64,000 nucleotides of DNA. Origin: SPCO01 sp964579825 (GTDB taxonomy: Bacteria; Chloroflexota; Limnocylindria; Limnocylindrales; CSP1-4). Under the pieces are notes generated by a model. That model had not been told where the DNA came from. It ran no database searches and saw nothing but the letters and a program-made list of their open reading frames with translations. How positions within the stretch are numbered: position 1 is the first letter of the stretch; the number at the start of each line of letters is the position of its first letter. Made by a program: the position numbers and the translations under genes. The DNA lies in assembly GCA_964579825.1 (NCBI GenBank), contig CAZOHT010000009.1, positions 1 to 64,000 of the forward strand, read 5' to 3'. Of this stretch, positions 42,505 to 52,014 are shown one piece after another.

Positions 42505-43422
42505 ATGACCGACCGTGACGCCCGGCCTGCCGGGACCCGCTCCATCGAGGCGCTGACCGACGAGTTCCGCGAGCGCGACTACATCACGGATCGGTCGCTC
42601 GCGACGGCCGTCTTCCTCGCGCTGGAACTCGGTCGGCCGCTGCTGCTCGAAGGCGAGGCCGGCGTCGGCAAGACCGAGCTGGCGAAGGTCCTCGCGGCGA
42701 GCCTGGGCGCCCCGCTCATCCGGCTCCAGTGCTACGAGGGGCTGGACGTCAACACGGCCGTCTACGAGTGGAACTACCCGCGCCAGATGCTCGAGATCCG
42801 GCTCCTGGAGGCCCGCGGTGAGGCGGACCGGGCCACCGCCCACGACATCTTCGGGCGGGACTTCCTCATCCGGCGACCACTCCTCCAGGCGCTGGAGTCC
42901 ACCGACGGCGTCGCGCCGGTCCTGCTCATCGACGAGATCGACCGGGCGGACGAGGAATTCGAGGCGTACCTGCTCGAGATCCTGTCCGACTTCCAGGTGA
43001 CGGTCCCGGAGATCGGCACGATCAAGGCCGAGCTCCCGCCGCGGGTCATCCTGACCTCGAACCGGACGCGCGAGGTCCACGACGCGCTCAAGCGGCGCTG
43101 CCTCTATCACTGGATCGACTACCCCACGGCGCAGAAGGAGTTCGAGATCGTCCTGGCCCGGGTGCCGCTGGCGCCCGAGCAGCTCGCCCGCGAGGTCGTC
43201 GGCTTCGTCCATCGGCTGCGCGAGGCGGACCTGACCAAGGTGCCGGGCATCGCCGAGACGCTCGACTGGGCCGCCGCGCTCCTGTCGCTCGGGGCGCGCG
43301 AGCTGACGCCGGAGATCGTCGACGAGACGCTGGGCGTCGTGCTCAAGTACGAAGAGGACATCCGCCAGGTCAAGGGCGAGGCGACCAGGCGATACCTGGC
43401 GGAGACCGCCGCCGGCGGCTGA
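42505..43422 (+). CDS. coxD: CoxD, MoxR-type AAA+ ATPase
   Basis: 305 residues. Walker A GEAGVGKTEL (about 50-59), Walker B LLIDEIDRADEEF, sensor 1 region ILTSNRTREVHDALKRRCLYHW. In Oligotropha, CoxD with CoxE and CoxF is needed to build the [CuSMoO2] cluster of true CO dehydrogenase. Here it lies beside the form II enzyme. It is followed 10 bases later by coxE, the VWA partner usual for MoxR ATPases. Confidence 0.9.
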   Translation: MTDRDARPAGTRSIEALTDEFRERDYITDRSLATAVFLALELGRPLLLEGEAGVGKTELAKVLAASLGAPLIRLQCYEGLDVNTAVYEWNYPRQMLEIRLLEARGEADRATAHDIFGRDFLIRRPLLQALESTDGVAPVLLIDEIDRADEEFEAYLLEILSDFQVTVPEIGTIKAELPPRVILTSNRTREVHDALKRRCLYHWIDYPTAQKEFEIVLARVPLAPEQLAREVVGFVHRLREADLTKVPGIAETLDWAAALLSLGARELTPEIVDETLGVVLKYEEDIRQVKGEATRRYLAETAAGG

Positions 43423-43432
43423 GGATCCACCC

Positions 43433-44824
43433 GTGACCGACCCTGCGATCGTCCAGGCACCGTTCGGCCCCGAGGTGGACGGGCGCCGTCTGCTGGGCGA
43501 AGCGGTCGGGTTCGCCCGGGCGCTCCGGGCCGCGCGGCTGTCGATCGACATCGGCGCGTCGGTCGACTTCGCACGTGCCCTGACCCTCGTCGAGATCGGC
43601 GACCGTGTGCAGGTCCACGGCGCCGGTGCGGCGATCTTCGTGCGACGGCGCGACGACCGCGAGACGTACGACAAGGTGTTCGACCGCTGGTGGAAGCGCC
43701 GCGGCTCGCGGGTCGGGGCCGACTTCCAGGCACCGCCACTTCGGCGGCCGGACGACGCCGATCAGCCGGACGACGAGTCGGCCGGTGCCACGCAACCGGA
43801 ACCCGGCTCGGAGGCTCACTCGGCGCGGCCCGAGGAGCGGGGGACGCCGATCCCGGCCGAGGGCGAGGACGCCGACGACGAGGAGACCCCGATCGAGGGC
43901 GTGGTCGTCGCGCCGGACGCCTACTCCCAGGGCGAGGTGCTGCGCCATCGCGAGTTCGACCGGATGACGCCCGCGGAGCTTCGCGAAGCGGAGCGGCTCG
44001 TGGACGCGCTCATCCCGCGACTGGAGCGGCGCCGGACGCGTCGGTACGAACTGCATTCCCACGGTCGCCGCCTGGCGCCTCGGGCGATGTTCCGGCGCAA
44101 CCTCGGCACCGGCGGTCAGCTCATGTCGTGGGTCTGGCGCCGCCAGATCCGCGAGCCGCGCTCGCTCGTGGTCCTGTGCGACATCTCGGGCTCCATGGAG
44201 CGTCACTCGCGGTTGCTGCTCCGGTTCGTGCAGGCGTTGTCGGCGGCATCCGAGGTCCGCACGGAGTCGTTCGTGTTCGGGACCCGCCTCACGCGCGTCA
44301 CGCGCCTGCTGCGCGACCGGGACCGCGACCGCGCCCTCGCGCGCGTGTCCGATTCGGTCAACGACTGGGCCGGCGGGACGCGCATCGGCGAGTCGTTCCG
44401 CACGTTCAACCAGCACTGGGCGCGTCGCTCGCTGCGGACGTCCGGCGTGGTCATCGTCGTGTCGGATGGCTGGGATCGCGGCGACCCGAACCTCGTCGCC
44501 ACCGAGACCGCCCGCCTGCGCCGGAACTGCCACCGGCTGGTCTGGCTGAACCCGCTGGCCGGCACGCCCGGCTACCAGCCGCTGGCCGGCGGGATGCGCG
44601 CCGCGTATCCATACATCGACGACTTCCTGCCGGCCGGGACCGTCGCCAGCCTGGAACGACTCGGCGAGATCCTGGGCGGCGTGCGGGCCGGCGACACGCG
44701 ACGGGGGAGTGAGGCGGCGGCGCACGCGTCCCTGCCGGGCGAGGTCGGGCCGGCCGTCGGGTCCACGCCCACCGTGGTCGGCGGCGACGTCATCGATCCG
44801 TCCGCCGCGAGGCCGCTGCGATGA
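43433..44824 (+). CDS. coxE: CoxE, VWA-domain protein
   Basis: 463 residues, GTG start. The C-terminal VWA domain has the MIDAS motif DISGS (from Asp250) and continues to VIVVSDGWDRGDPNLVATE. The middle section GGQLMSWVWRRQIREPRSLVVL is typical of CoxE. An acidic insertion (about residues 110-155) separates it from the N-terminal part. It works with CoxD in copper insertion into CO dehydrogenase in the model system. ATGA overlap with coxF. Confidence 0.9.
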   Translation: MTDPAIVQAPFGPEVDGRRLLGEAVGFARALRAARLSIDIGASVDFARALTLVEIGDRVQVHGAGAAIFVRRRDDRETYDKVFDRWWKRRGSRVGADFQAPPLRRPDDADQPDDESAGATQPEPGSEAHSARPEERGTPIPAEGEDADDEETPIEGVVVAPDAYSQGEVLRHREFDRMTPAELREAERLVDALIPRLERRRTRRYELHSHGRRLAPRAMFRRNLGTGGQLMSWVWRRQIREPRSLVVLCDISGSMERHSRLLLRFVQALSAASEVRTESFVFGTRLTRVTRLLRDRDRDRALARVSDSVNDWAGGTRIGESFRTFNQHWARRSLRTSGVVIVVSDGWDRGDPNLVATETARLRRNCHRLVWLNPLAGTPGYQPLAGGMRAAYPYIDDFLPAGTVASLERLGEILGGVRAGDTRRGSEAAAHASLPGEVGPAVGSTPTVVGGDVIDPSAARPLR

Positions 44825-45930
44825 AGGAACTCCTCGAGACCCTGGCCGGCTGGGAAGCGTCCGGGGCCGACGTCGGGCGGGCGGTCGTCGTGCGCACGTT
44901 CGGGTCCGCGCCGCGGCCCGAGGGCGCGGTCCTGCTGTACGCCACGGACGGCCGCATCGCCGGATCGGTGAGCGGCGGCTGCGTCGAGGGCGCCGCGGCC
45001 GAGGAGATCGATCACGCCCGCGCCACCGGCAACGCCCGCGTCATCCGCTACGGGATCAGCGACGAGCAGGCCTGGGACGTGGGCCTCGCCTGTGGCGGCA
45101 CGATCGACGTGCTGGTGGAGCCGGTCGCACCGGCCGTCGTCATCGAGGCGGCGAAGGCCTCGGTCGGCGCGGGCGGGCACGGATCCGCGGTCATCACGCC
45201 ACTCCCCGGGGACTCGCCACCGGCCGCCTTCGGGCCGCACGAACCCGGGGTGGGGGCGCCCCCAGCGACCGAGCTGGTCGTCGACGATCACGGGACGCTG
45301 ACCGGGACACTCGGGTCGTCCGACGCCGATGCCGCCCTCGTCGTCGCCGCGACCGAGGCCCTCAGGCGCGGCCTCTCGCGCACGGTCGAGATCGACGGTC
45401 GCTCGCTGTTCATCGAGGTGTTTCCCGTTCGGCCCCGACTGGTCATCGTCGGTGGCGTGGAGGTCGCCCGGTCGCTCGTTCGGCTGGCCCGCGAGCTCGG
45501 CTTCGAGACGGTCGTCGTCGATGGCCGGGAGGCGTTCGCCACGAAGGAGCGCTTCCCCGAAGTCGATCACCTGGTCATCGGCTGGCCGGACGAGGTCGCC
45601 GACGAGATCGGCCTCGGGCCGAACGATGCCGTCGCCGTCCTGTCGCATGACGTGAAGTTCGACGAGCCCGCGATCGTCGAAGCGCTGCGGCGGGGGTGTC
45701 GCTACGTCGGCGCGGTGGGCTCGAAGAAGACGCAGGGCGACCGACGCGCGCGATTGCTCGGGGCCGGCGTCAGCGAGGCGGACCTGGCTCGCCTGCGTGG
45801 GCCGGTCGGCCTGGACCTGGGAGGCCGCGCGCCGGCCGAGACCGCCCTCGCCATCCTGGCCGAGATCGTCGCGGACCGATATGGCGGCAGCGGCCGCCCG
45901 ATGCTGGACCTGGTCGGCGCCCGCGCCTGA
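44821..45930 (+). CDS. coxF: CoxF, XdhC/CoxI-family maturation factor
   Basis: 369 residues: N-terminal XdhC_CoxI domain (VVVRTFGSAPRPEGAVLLYATDGRIAGSVSGGCVEG) and C-terminal Rossmann domain (RLVIVGGVEVARSLVRLARELGF; YVGAVGSKKTQGDRRARL). Related XdhC proteins bind Mo cofactor and assist sulfuration or metal loading. Cys in SGGCVEG and LACGGTIDV are conserved family positions. Co-transcribed with coxE. Confidence 0.88.
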   Translation: MKELLETLAGWEASGADVGRAVVVRTFGSAPRPEGAVLLYATDGRIAGSVSGGCVEGAAAEEIDHARATGNARVIRYGISDEQAWDVGLACGGTIDVLVEPVAPAVVIEAAKASVGAGGHGSAVITPLPGDSPPAAFGPHEPGVGAPPATELVVDDHGTLTGTLGSSDADAALVVAATEALRRGLSRTVEIDGRSLFIEVFPVRPRLVIVGGVEVARSLVRLARELGFETVVVDGREAFATKERFPEVDHLVIGWPDEVADEIGLGPNDAVAVLSHDVKFDEPAIVEALRRGCRYVGAVGSKKTQGDRRARLLGAGVSEADLARLRGPVGLDLGGRAPAETALAILAEIVADRYGGSGRPMLDLVGARA

Positions 45931-45952
45931 CCGGTCACCCGAGGAGCACCCG

Positions 45953-47413
45953 ATGAGCCCGAGCGAACCGAGCACCGTCAGGCACCCCGCCGATCTCGAG
46001 CGTGACACGCCCGACCTCCTGCGCCGGACCGCCGAGATCGCCATCGACTATCGGTCGTCGCTGCCCGATCGGCGGGTCGGTGCCCGGCCGGGCCTGACGG
46101 CCGACGATCTCCGCCGCGCCATCGGCGGCCCGATGCCCGACCATGGGGAGGCGCCCGGGGACGTCATCGATGCCCTCGTGGCCGGGGTGGAGCCGGGCCT
46201 GATCGCGATGGGCTCGCCACGCTACTTCGGCTTCGTCATCGGCGGGTCCGTACCGGCGGCGCTCGCCGCGGACTGGCTGACGTCCGTCTGGGAGCAGAAC
46301 GTCGGCCTCTTCCTGGGGACGCCCGCCGCCTCCACGATCGAGGAGATCGCCGCCGACTGGCTGATCGACTTGCTCGGCCTGCCGAAGGCGTCGTCCGTGG
46401 GCTTCACGACCGGGGCGACGGTGGCGCATCTGACGGCCCTGCTCGCGGCCCGCCATGCCGTCCTGCGCGATGTCGGCTGGGATGTGGAAGAGGACGGGCT
46501 CATCGGGGCGCCGACCGTCCACGTCGTCGTCGGCGCGGACGTCCACAGCTCGTTGCTGAAGGCGCTCAAGATGGTGGGCCTGGGCCGCGGACGGGCGATC
46601 CGGGTCGCGAGCGACGACGAGGGCCGGATGCGCCCGGCCGAGTTGACGCGTGTGCTGGCCGAACTGCCGGCCGGACCGACCATCGTCTGCGCCCAGGCGG
46701 GCGAGGTGAACACCGGCGCCTTCGACGATCTCGATGCGATCGCGGATGTGGTCGCCAGCCGACCCGGGACGTGGCTCCACATCGACGGCGCGTTCGGCCT
46801 GTGGGTCGCCGCGACCCCGTCCATGCGAGGCCTGATCCACGGTCACGACCGGGCCGACTCGTGGACGACCGACGCGCACAAGTGGCTGAACGTGCCGTAC
46901 GACTCGGGGCTCGTGTTCGTGCGCGACGCCGCCGCCCATCGCGCGGCGACCGGGGTGGCGGCCGCGTACCTGCCGCCGGCGCCCGGAGCGGAGCGCGACC
47001 CGTTCGACTATGTGCCGGAGCTCAGCCGCCGGGCCCGCGGGTTCGCGGTCTACGCCGCACTGCGGTCGCTGGGACGCGACGGGATCGCCGAGATGGTCGA
47101 ACGGGACTGCCGCGTGGCGCGCCACATGGCCGATGCCCTGGCCGCCCTCCCCGGCGCTGACGTCGTCAACGAGGTCGTCCTGAACCAGGTGCTCGTCCGC
47201 TTCGATGACGACGATGCGATCACGCGAGACGTGGGAGCGCGCGTCCAGGAGGACGGGACCGCCTGGATGAGCGGGACCACGTACCACGGCCGGGTCGCGC
47301 TCCGCATCTCCGTCTCGAACTGGGCCACGACCGAGGAAGACGGCGATCGGACCGTGGCGGCGATGGCCCGCGGCCTCGCCGACGCCAGGGCGGCCCGCGC
47401 GACGGACGGGTGA
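45953..47413 (+). CDS. PLP-dependent group II decarboxylase/aminotransferase-like protein
   Basis: 486 residues from ATG 45953, GAGGAG 6 bases upstream. The pyridoxal-phosphate lysine lies in TTDAHKWLNVPYDSG (Lys310), the cofactor aspartate in HIDGAFG, and FTTGATVAHLTALLAAR is the phosphate-binding region. It resembles aromatic-L-amino-acid/glutamate decarboxylases. It decarboxylates an amino acid of unknown identity; a direct link to CO dehydrogenase maturation is not known. It is embedded in the cox accessory operon by short spacings and a GTGA overlap with the next gene. Confidence 0.88.
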   Translation: MSPSEPSTVRHPADLERDTPDLLRRTAEIAIDYRSSLPDRRVGARPGLTADDLRRAIGGPMPDHGEAPGDVIDALVAGVEPGLIAMGSPRYFGFVIGGSVPAALAADWLTSVWEQNVGLFLGTPAASTIEEIAADWLIDLLGLPKASSVGFTTGATVAHLTALLAARHAVLRDVGWDVEEDGLIGAPTVHVVVGADVHSSLLKALKMVGLGRGRAIRVASDDEGRMRPAELTRVLAELPAGPTIVCAQAGEVNTGAFDDLDAIADVVASRPGTWLHIDGAFGLWVAATPSMRGLIHGHDRADSWTTDAHKWLNVPYDSGLVFVRDAAAHRAATGVAAAYLPPAPGAERDPFDYVPELSRRARGFAVYAALRSLGRDGIAEMVERDCRVARHMADALAALPGADVVNEVVLNQVLVRFDDDDAITRDVGARVQEDGTAWMSGTTYHGRVALRISVSNWATTEEDGDRTVAAMARGLADARAARATDG

Positions 47414-48822
47414 GCGACCGCATCACGGCGATCGTCCTGGCGGCCGGCGCCGGCTCCCGATTCGGCGGTGGCAAGCTGCTCGCCTCCCTCGGAGGTATGC
47501 CGATCCTCCAACACGTCCTCGACACCGTGGCGGCGGCCGGGCTCGAGGATGTCATCGTCGTCCTCGGGCGCGATGGCGAGGCCGTCGAGGCATCCATCCG
47601 CTGGCGGACCGAGCGTCGCGTGACCAATCCGGCGCCGGAGCGCGGTCTGTCCAGCTCGCTGCTGACCGGGATGGCCGCCCTCGACCCGGATCCGGCCGGC
47701 GTCCTGATCGTCCTCGGCGACCAGCCCCGCCTGTCGGTCGAGACGATCCAGGCGCTGCTCCACGCTCCCGACGACCCGGCACGTCCCGTCGTGGCACCGC
47801 GGTACGATGACGACGGGGGCCGGAACCCGGTCCTGGTCCGTCGTCCGGCGATCGCCCTGCTCGAACAGGCGGTGGGCGATCGGGGCCTCGGTCCCATCCT
47901 CGCGGATCGCAGCGACCTGGTCCTGGACGTGCCTGTCGCCGGGACCAACCCCGACGTCGATTCGCGGGCGGATCTCGCGCGACTTGTCGAGCAGGCGTGG
48001 GGCGACCAGGTCCGCGCCAACGCCGAGCAGGTGGACCGCGTCCGCGAGGTCCCCGACGGGACGGACTTCTACGCCCCGGTCCGGTCCATGTTCCGGGCCG
48101 ACCCGACGCGGACCGGCGACCCGGTGCTGGACATCCTGCTGGGCATCGTCCGACCCGGTGACACATGGCTGGACGTCGGCGCCGGCGCCGGTCGGTTCGC
48201 CTTGCCGATCGCGCGATCGCTGGCGCCTTCGGGCGGGTCCGTCATCGCCCTCGACGCGTCGGCCTCCATGCTGGAGGCGGCGCGAGAGATCGCCACGCAG
48301 TACGGCATCGGCAACCTGCGGACGATCGAGGCCCGCTGGCCACCCGACCACAGCGCGATGCGCATCGACGACGTTCGGTCGGACGTCGTGCTCATCGCCC
48401 ACGTCGGTTACGACGTCGAGGCGATCGGACCGTTCGTCGACGCCATGGAGGCGGCCGCGCGACGCGAACTCGTCGCAGTGCTCATGGACCAGATGCCGGC
48501 ATCGGCCGCGGATGCCTTCTGGCCGCTCGTCCACGGCGAGGCACGTGTCCCGCTCCCCGCCCTGTCGGACTTCGTCGCGCTCCTGGATGTCCGCGATCGG
48601 TCGCCGATCGTCCGCCGCGTGACCGACGAGCGCCGCCGGTTCGAGTCGCGCGACGCGCTCGAGGGCTTCGTCCGACGCCAACTCTGGATCGACCCGGCCG
48701 GGCCGAAGGAGGCCCGATTCCAGGCGGCGATGGACGAGCTTGCGCTTCCCGATGGTGATGGCTGGACGATCCGGGGCCGCGGCCCGGTCGACATCGGGAT
48801 CGTCACGTGGGCACCCCGGTGA
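47410..48822 (+). CDS. MocA-like cytidylyltransferase fused to a SAM methyltransferase
   Basis: 470 residues. Residues 1-190 are a MobA/MocA nucleotidyltransferase (VLAAGAGSRFGGGKLL, GDQPRLS, RNPVLVRRPAI), as used to attach CMP to molybdopterin for xanthine-oxidase-family enzymes. From about residue 215 a class I methyltransferase follows, with the SAM motif LDVGAGAGRFALPIA near 253-267 and VIALDASASML. Such a fusion is unusual; the methyltransferase target is unknown. GTG overlaps the upstream stop. Confidence 0.83.
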   Translation: MSDRITAIVLAAGAGSRFGGGKLLASLGGMPILQHVLDTVAAAGLEDVIVVLGRDGEAVEASIRWRTERRVTNPAPERGLSSSLLTGMAALDPDPAGVLIVLGDQPRLSVETIQALLHAPDDPARPVVAPRYDDDGGRNPVLVRRPAIALLEQAVGDRGLGPILADRSDLVLDVPVAGTNPDVDSRADLARLVEQAWGDQVRANAEQVDRVREVPDGTDFYAPVRSMFRADPTRTGDPVLDILLGIVRPGDTWLDVGAGAGRFALPIARSLAPSGGSVIALDASASMLEAAREIATQYGIGNLRTIEARWPPDHSAMRIDDVRSDVVLIAHVGYDVEAIGPFVDAMEAAARRELVAVLMDQMPASAADAFWPLVHGEARVPLPALSDFVALLDVRDRSPIVRRVTDERRRFESRDALEGFVRRQLWIDPAGPKEARFQAAMDELALPDGDGWTIRGRGPVDIGIVTWAPR

Positions 48823-49424
48823 CCGAGGAGAGCGTCGCGCCCGACGGCCGCACGATGGTCCACCCGCCCGATCGGGCCGCCTGGCGAGCCTGGCTGGCCG
48901 CCAACCATACGCGCCCGACCGGCGTCTGGGTCGTCATGGACCGGCGCGAGACGAACCCGACCCGGGTGGACTACGAGTCGGCGGTCGAGGAGGCGCTGTG
49001 CTTCGGGTGGATCGACTCGAAGGTCGTGAAGCTGGACCCCCAGCGCACGCTGCAGTGGTTCTCGCCACGGCGGCCGCGCGGGACGTGGGCTCGGACCAAC
49101 AAGGCCCGGGTCGAACGCCTGACGGCGGCCGGCCTGATGATGCCGTCCGGCCTGGCGGCCATCGAGCAGGCGAAGCGTGACGGCTCGTGGACCCTGCTCG
49201 ATGACGTCGAGAACCTTGTCGTACCGGGCGACCTGGCCGCCGCGCTCGCGGGCGCGCCACCGGCGCAGGCGAACTGGGACGCGTTCAGCCGATCGGCCAG
49301 GATGGCGCTCCTGCTCTGGATCGCGCAGGCCAGACGTCCGGAGACGCGGGCGGCGCGCATCGCCGAGATCGCGCGTCGGGCGGCCGTCAACGAGAAGGCG
49401 AACGAGCCCCGCCCGAAGGCGTGA
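48819..49424 (+). CDS. YdeI/OmpD-associated family protein
   Basis: 201 residues from GTG 48819, which overlaps the upstream stop (GTGA); an in-frame GTG four codons earlier is also possible. The motifs FGWIDSKVVKLDPQRTLQWFSPRRPRGTWARTNKARVERL are diagnostic of the YdeI family (sometimes called bacteriocin-protection proteins). Biochemical function is not established. It ends 3 bases before the convergent DUF1501 gene. Confidence 0.85.
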   Translation: MTEESVAPDGRTMVHPPDRAAWRAWLAANHTRPTGVWVVMDRRETNPTRVDYESAVEEALCFGWIDSKVVKLDPQRTLQWFSPRRPRGTWARTNKARVERLTAAGLMMPSGLAAIEQAKRDGSWTLLDDVENLVVPGDLAAALAGAPPAQANWDAFSRSARMALLLWIAQARRPETRAARIAEIARRAAVNEKANEPRPKA

Positions 49425-49427
49425 CCG

Positions 49428-50702
49428 TCAGGCGATGACGCCCGGGATCGGGGTCGCACCGGCTCCAAGGACACTCGACGCCGGCACGCCCAGCCAGGCC
49501 TCGCTCAGCGTCGCGTAGTAGTCCCACAGGTCGACGGTCGCCTTCAGGTCGTCGTCGGCATCGAGGGCGTTCAGGTCCGGGTACGTGCCGAACAGCCCGG
49601 ACGCCACCGGCGCGCCGGCCATCAGGACGAAGGACGCCGCACCGTGGTCCAGGCCGTTGGAGGCGTTGTCCGGGACGCGCCGCCCGAACTCGCTCGTCGT
49701 CGCGACGACCACGCGGTTCGAGATGCCCCGCGTGACCAGGTCGTCGAGGAACCGATCAAGCGCGTTGTCCAGCTGGGTCATGAGCCGGGCGTGGCGGGCG
49801 AGGTGGTCGTCATGCGTGTCGAAGTCGCCGAAGAAGGGGACGTGGACGATGCGCACGCCCTCGTCCGAGGCCAGCAGGCGCGCGGCGAGACCCAGTTGCG
49901 TGCCTAGATCCGTGTTCGGATAACCGGCGGCACCGGGCGGCAGGTTGGCGGCGACATCCTCGGCGAAGGCCAGGGCATAGGCACCGCCCTTGCGGGCGCT
50001 GCGGAACGGGACGGCGGCGTTCGGGTCGGTCAGTTCGCACATCGTCTCCCAACCCGCGGTCCAGGCCTCGTCCATCTGGACGTTCCAGAACCGCGGGAAG
50101 CCGCCGTTGGAGTACGGCTGCATGGACAGCGTCGAGACGGAGGCGCTGACGAGGGCCGGGCTCGGGCCATAGCCCAACGACACGCCGACGGCCGGCACGT
50201 CGGGGTCGCCGATCGCGTCGCACAGGCGGCCGAGGAATCCGGTGGCCGTGAGCGTGGTGCTGTTCCGGTCGCCCGCCCACCAGCGCCGCAGCGACTCGAA
50301 GTGCGACAGGTCCGGCTTCGTCAGCCCGACGCCCTGGATGGCGGCGACGCCACGCGCGTGCAGCTTGACCAGGGACGGATGCAGCCCGACGGATCCGGAC
50401 ACGGGCAGGATGGCGCTGTCGGCGATGGCCGTGCGTGGCCGGAGCGTGTGGTAGCGGGTGCTGCCGATCGGCGGGACCATGGACAGGCCGTCGTTGCCGC
50501 CGGCCATGTCGATGACGACGAGCTGGCGCTGGCCGACGGGGGCGGGCGCGGCGGGTGAGGCGCCCCCCGCGCCCGATGGTTCGCTCGATGCGCCGCCGGC
50601 CGCCACACCGCCGACACCGGCCACCGACGTGGCCGCGACGCCGGCACCGGCCGCGATCCCCAGCTGGAGGAAGCGGCGGCGGTCGATCAACTGCATCGGC
50701 AT
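49428..50702 (-). CDS. DUF1501 protein with Tat signal
   Basis: 424 residues. The N-terminus MPMQLIDRRRFLQLGIAAGAG is a twin-arginine signal, so it is exported folded. The core has the sulfatase/alkaline-phosphatase-like DUF1501 pattern: VIDMAGGNDGLSMVPP, FFGDFDTHDDHLARHARLM, TTSEFGRR and LDHGAASFVLMAG. Metal-binding Asp and His residues are conserved. Function of the family is unknown. It is paired with a DUF1800 protein just upstream, a very common two-gene unit. Confidence 0.9.
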   Translation of the reverse strand: MPMQLIDRRRFLQLGIAAGAGVAATSVAGVGGVAAGGASSEPSGAGGASPAAPAPVGQRQLVVIDMAGGNDGLSMVPPIGSTRYHTLRPRTAIADSAILPVSGSVGLHPSLVKLHARGVAAIQGVGLTKPDLSHFESLRRWWAGDRNSTTLTATGFLGRLCDAIGDPDVPAVGVSLGYGPSPALVSASVSTLSMQPYSNGGFPRFWNVQMDEAWTAGWETMCELTDPNAAVPFRSARKGGAYALAFAEDVAANLPPGAAGYPNTDLGTQLGLAARLLASDEGVRIVHVPFFGDFDTHDDHLARHARLMTQLDNALDRFLDDLVTRGISNRVVVATTSEFGRRVPDNASNGLDHGAASFVLMAGAPVASGLFGTYPDLNALDADDDLKATVDLWDYYATLSEAWLGVPASSVLGAGATPIPGVIA

Positions 50703-50723
50703 CGGTGGTCTCCTGTGGCCGGA

Positions 50724-52001
50724 TCAGGACAGCGCGAATTCGGGCGAGCCGACGGCGAGCGCCAGCAGGACGGTCGCCCGGCGATCCGCGTTCGAGATGT
50801 CATTCGCGGCATTCGTCAGCGCGGTCCGGGTCTGGGTGGTCACCTCGTACATGGAGCAGCGCTTGAACACCGCGTTGACCGGATCCGTCGACGCGGCGAC
50901 GGCGGCGATCCCGTCGGTCTGGACGGCGAGCGACGCCCGGGCCAGCGCGAAGCTCGCGGACAGCCAGCGCGTGCCGGCCGGCCAGCCGGACACGTTCGGC
51001 GGGTAGAACGGCATCTGGCCCATGTTGTTGAGCACGTCCCGCCGCAGGTCCTTGTCGGTCAGCCCGAGCGCGGCCATCGCCGGGATGACCCACTCGACCG
51101 GGGTCCGCGGGCGGCCGTTCCGGTTCTCGAGGAAGGACGGGTGGCGGACGATCGTCTCGACCAGGAGCCGGATGTCCATCCCGGACGTCCGGAACGACCG
51201 GGCCCACGTCGGCAGGGCCTTGTGGGTCTTCGCTCCCGTGAGGTGCCGGTACAGCTTGGTCGTGATCCAGATCGGGCACGCGGGGTGGTCGCACACGGTG
51301 TTGATGACGTCCGCGGCGCGCTTGGCGGGCTTGCCGAGGAACGTGACCGGCGCGGACAGGGCGGCGTACTCGTGGAACCCGTTGGAGCCCGACTCCCAGT
51401 CGACCCAGTAGCCGGCGAGGGCCTTCGCCCCGTTCTCGACGTCCGTCTGGGTGTAGTGGCCGCGGCCCAGGCAGAACAGCTCCATGAGCTCGCGCGAGTA
51501 GTTCTCGTTCGGTGCGTCGGAGTCGGACCAGGCGCCATCGAGATAGATGAGCATGGCCGGGTCGATCGTGATCTTCTGCAGCATCGTCCGGAAGTTGCCG
51601 AGCGCGTTCGCCCGGATGAGCAGGTGCTGCGGGAACTCGATCTTCCACTTGAAGACCTTGTCGTGGCTCGTCGTGAGGTGGCCGTGCCAGTACCAGGTCA
51701 TGCGCTCGTGGATGCCGGACGCCGGGTTCGCCATCCGGTCGAGCCACCAGTCGATGGGGGCGTGGCTGCCGTCATCGGTCAGGGGTGGAGCGGGCGTGGT
51801 CTTGGCCGCCGGGGCCTTGAGGACCTTGTCGATGACGCCCTTGACGCCGAGCGGGAGCAGCGATTCCACCTGGCCCGGAAACGGTCCGAACGTCGTCCGG
51901 CGAAGGACGTGCGCGATGAGCGCCTGCTGCGTCGGTGGGGTCTTCGGATCCGGTGGGGAACCGGGTCGCGGCGCCGCGCGGACGAGGGTCGGGGCTGGCA
52001 T
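50724..52001 (-). CDS. DUF1800 protein
   Basis: 425 residues. Family motifs HVLRRTTFGPFPGQVE near the N-terminus, RMTWYWHGHLTTS, NENYSRELMELFCLGRGHYTQTDVENGAKAL and the C-terminal PPNVSGWPAGTRWLS are all present. No signal peptide is visible, unlike the Tat substrate it precedes by 21 bases; it may be co-exported or act on it. The function is unknown. A TAGCCT box 7 bases before the ATG suggests a leaderless transcript. Confidence 0.9.
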   Translation of the reverse strand: MPAPTLVRAAPRPGSPPDPKTPPTQQALIAHVLRRTTFGPFPGQVESLLPLGVKGVIDKVLKAPAAKTTPAPPLTDDGSHAPIDWWLDRMANPASGIHERMTWYWHGHLTTSHDKVFKWKIEFPQHLLIRANALGNFRTMLQKITIDPAMLIYLDGAWSDSDAPNENYSRELMELFCLGRGHYTQTDVENGAKALAGYWVDWESGSNGFHEYAALSAPVTFLGKPAKRAADVINTVCDHPACPIWITTKLYRHLTGAKTHKALPTWARSFRTSGMDIRLLVETIVRHPSFLENRNGRPRTPVEWVIPAMAALGLTDKDLRRDVLNNMGQMPFYPPNVSGWPAGTRWLSASFALARASLAVQTDGIAAVAASTDPVNAVFKRCSMYEVTTQTRTALTNAANDISNADRRATVLLALAVGSPEFALS

Positions 52002-52008
52002 GAGCGGG

Positions 52009-52014
52009 AGGCTA
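52009..52014 (-). promoter_or_regulatory. Putative -10 box of a leaderless promoter (DUF1800 gene)
   Basis: Minus-strand TAGCCT ends 7 bases before the ATG at 52001. Confidence 0.4.
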
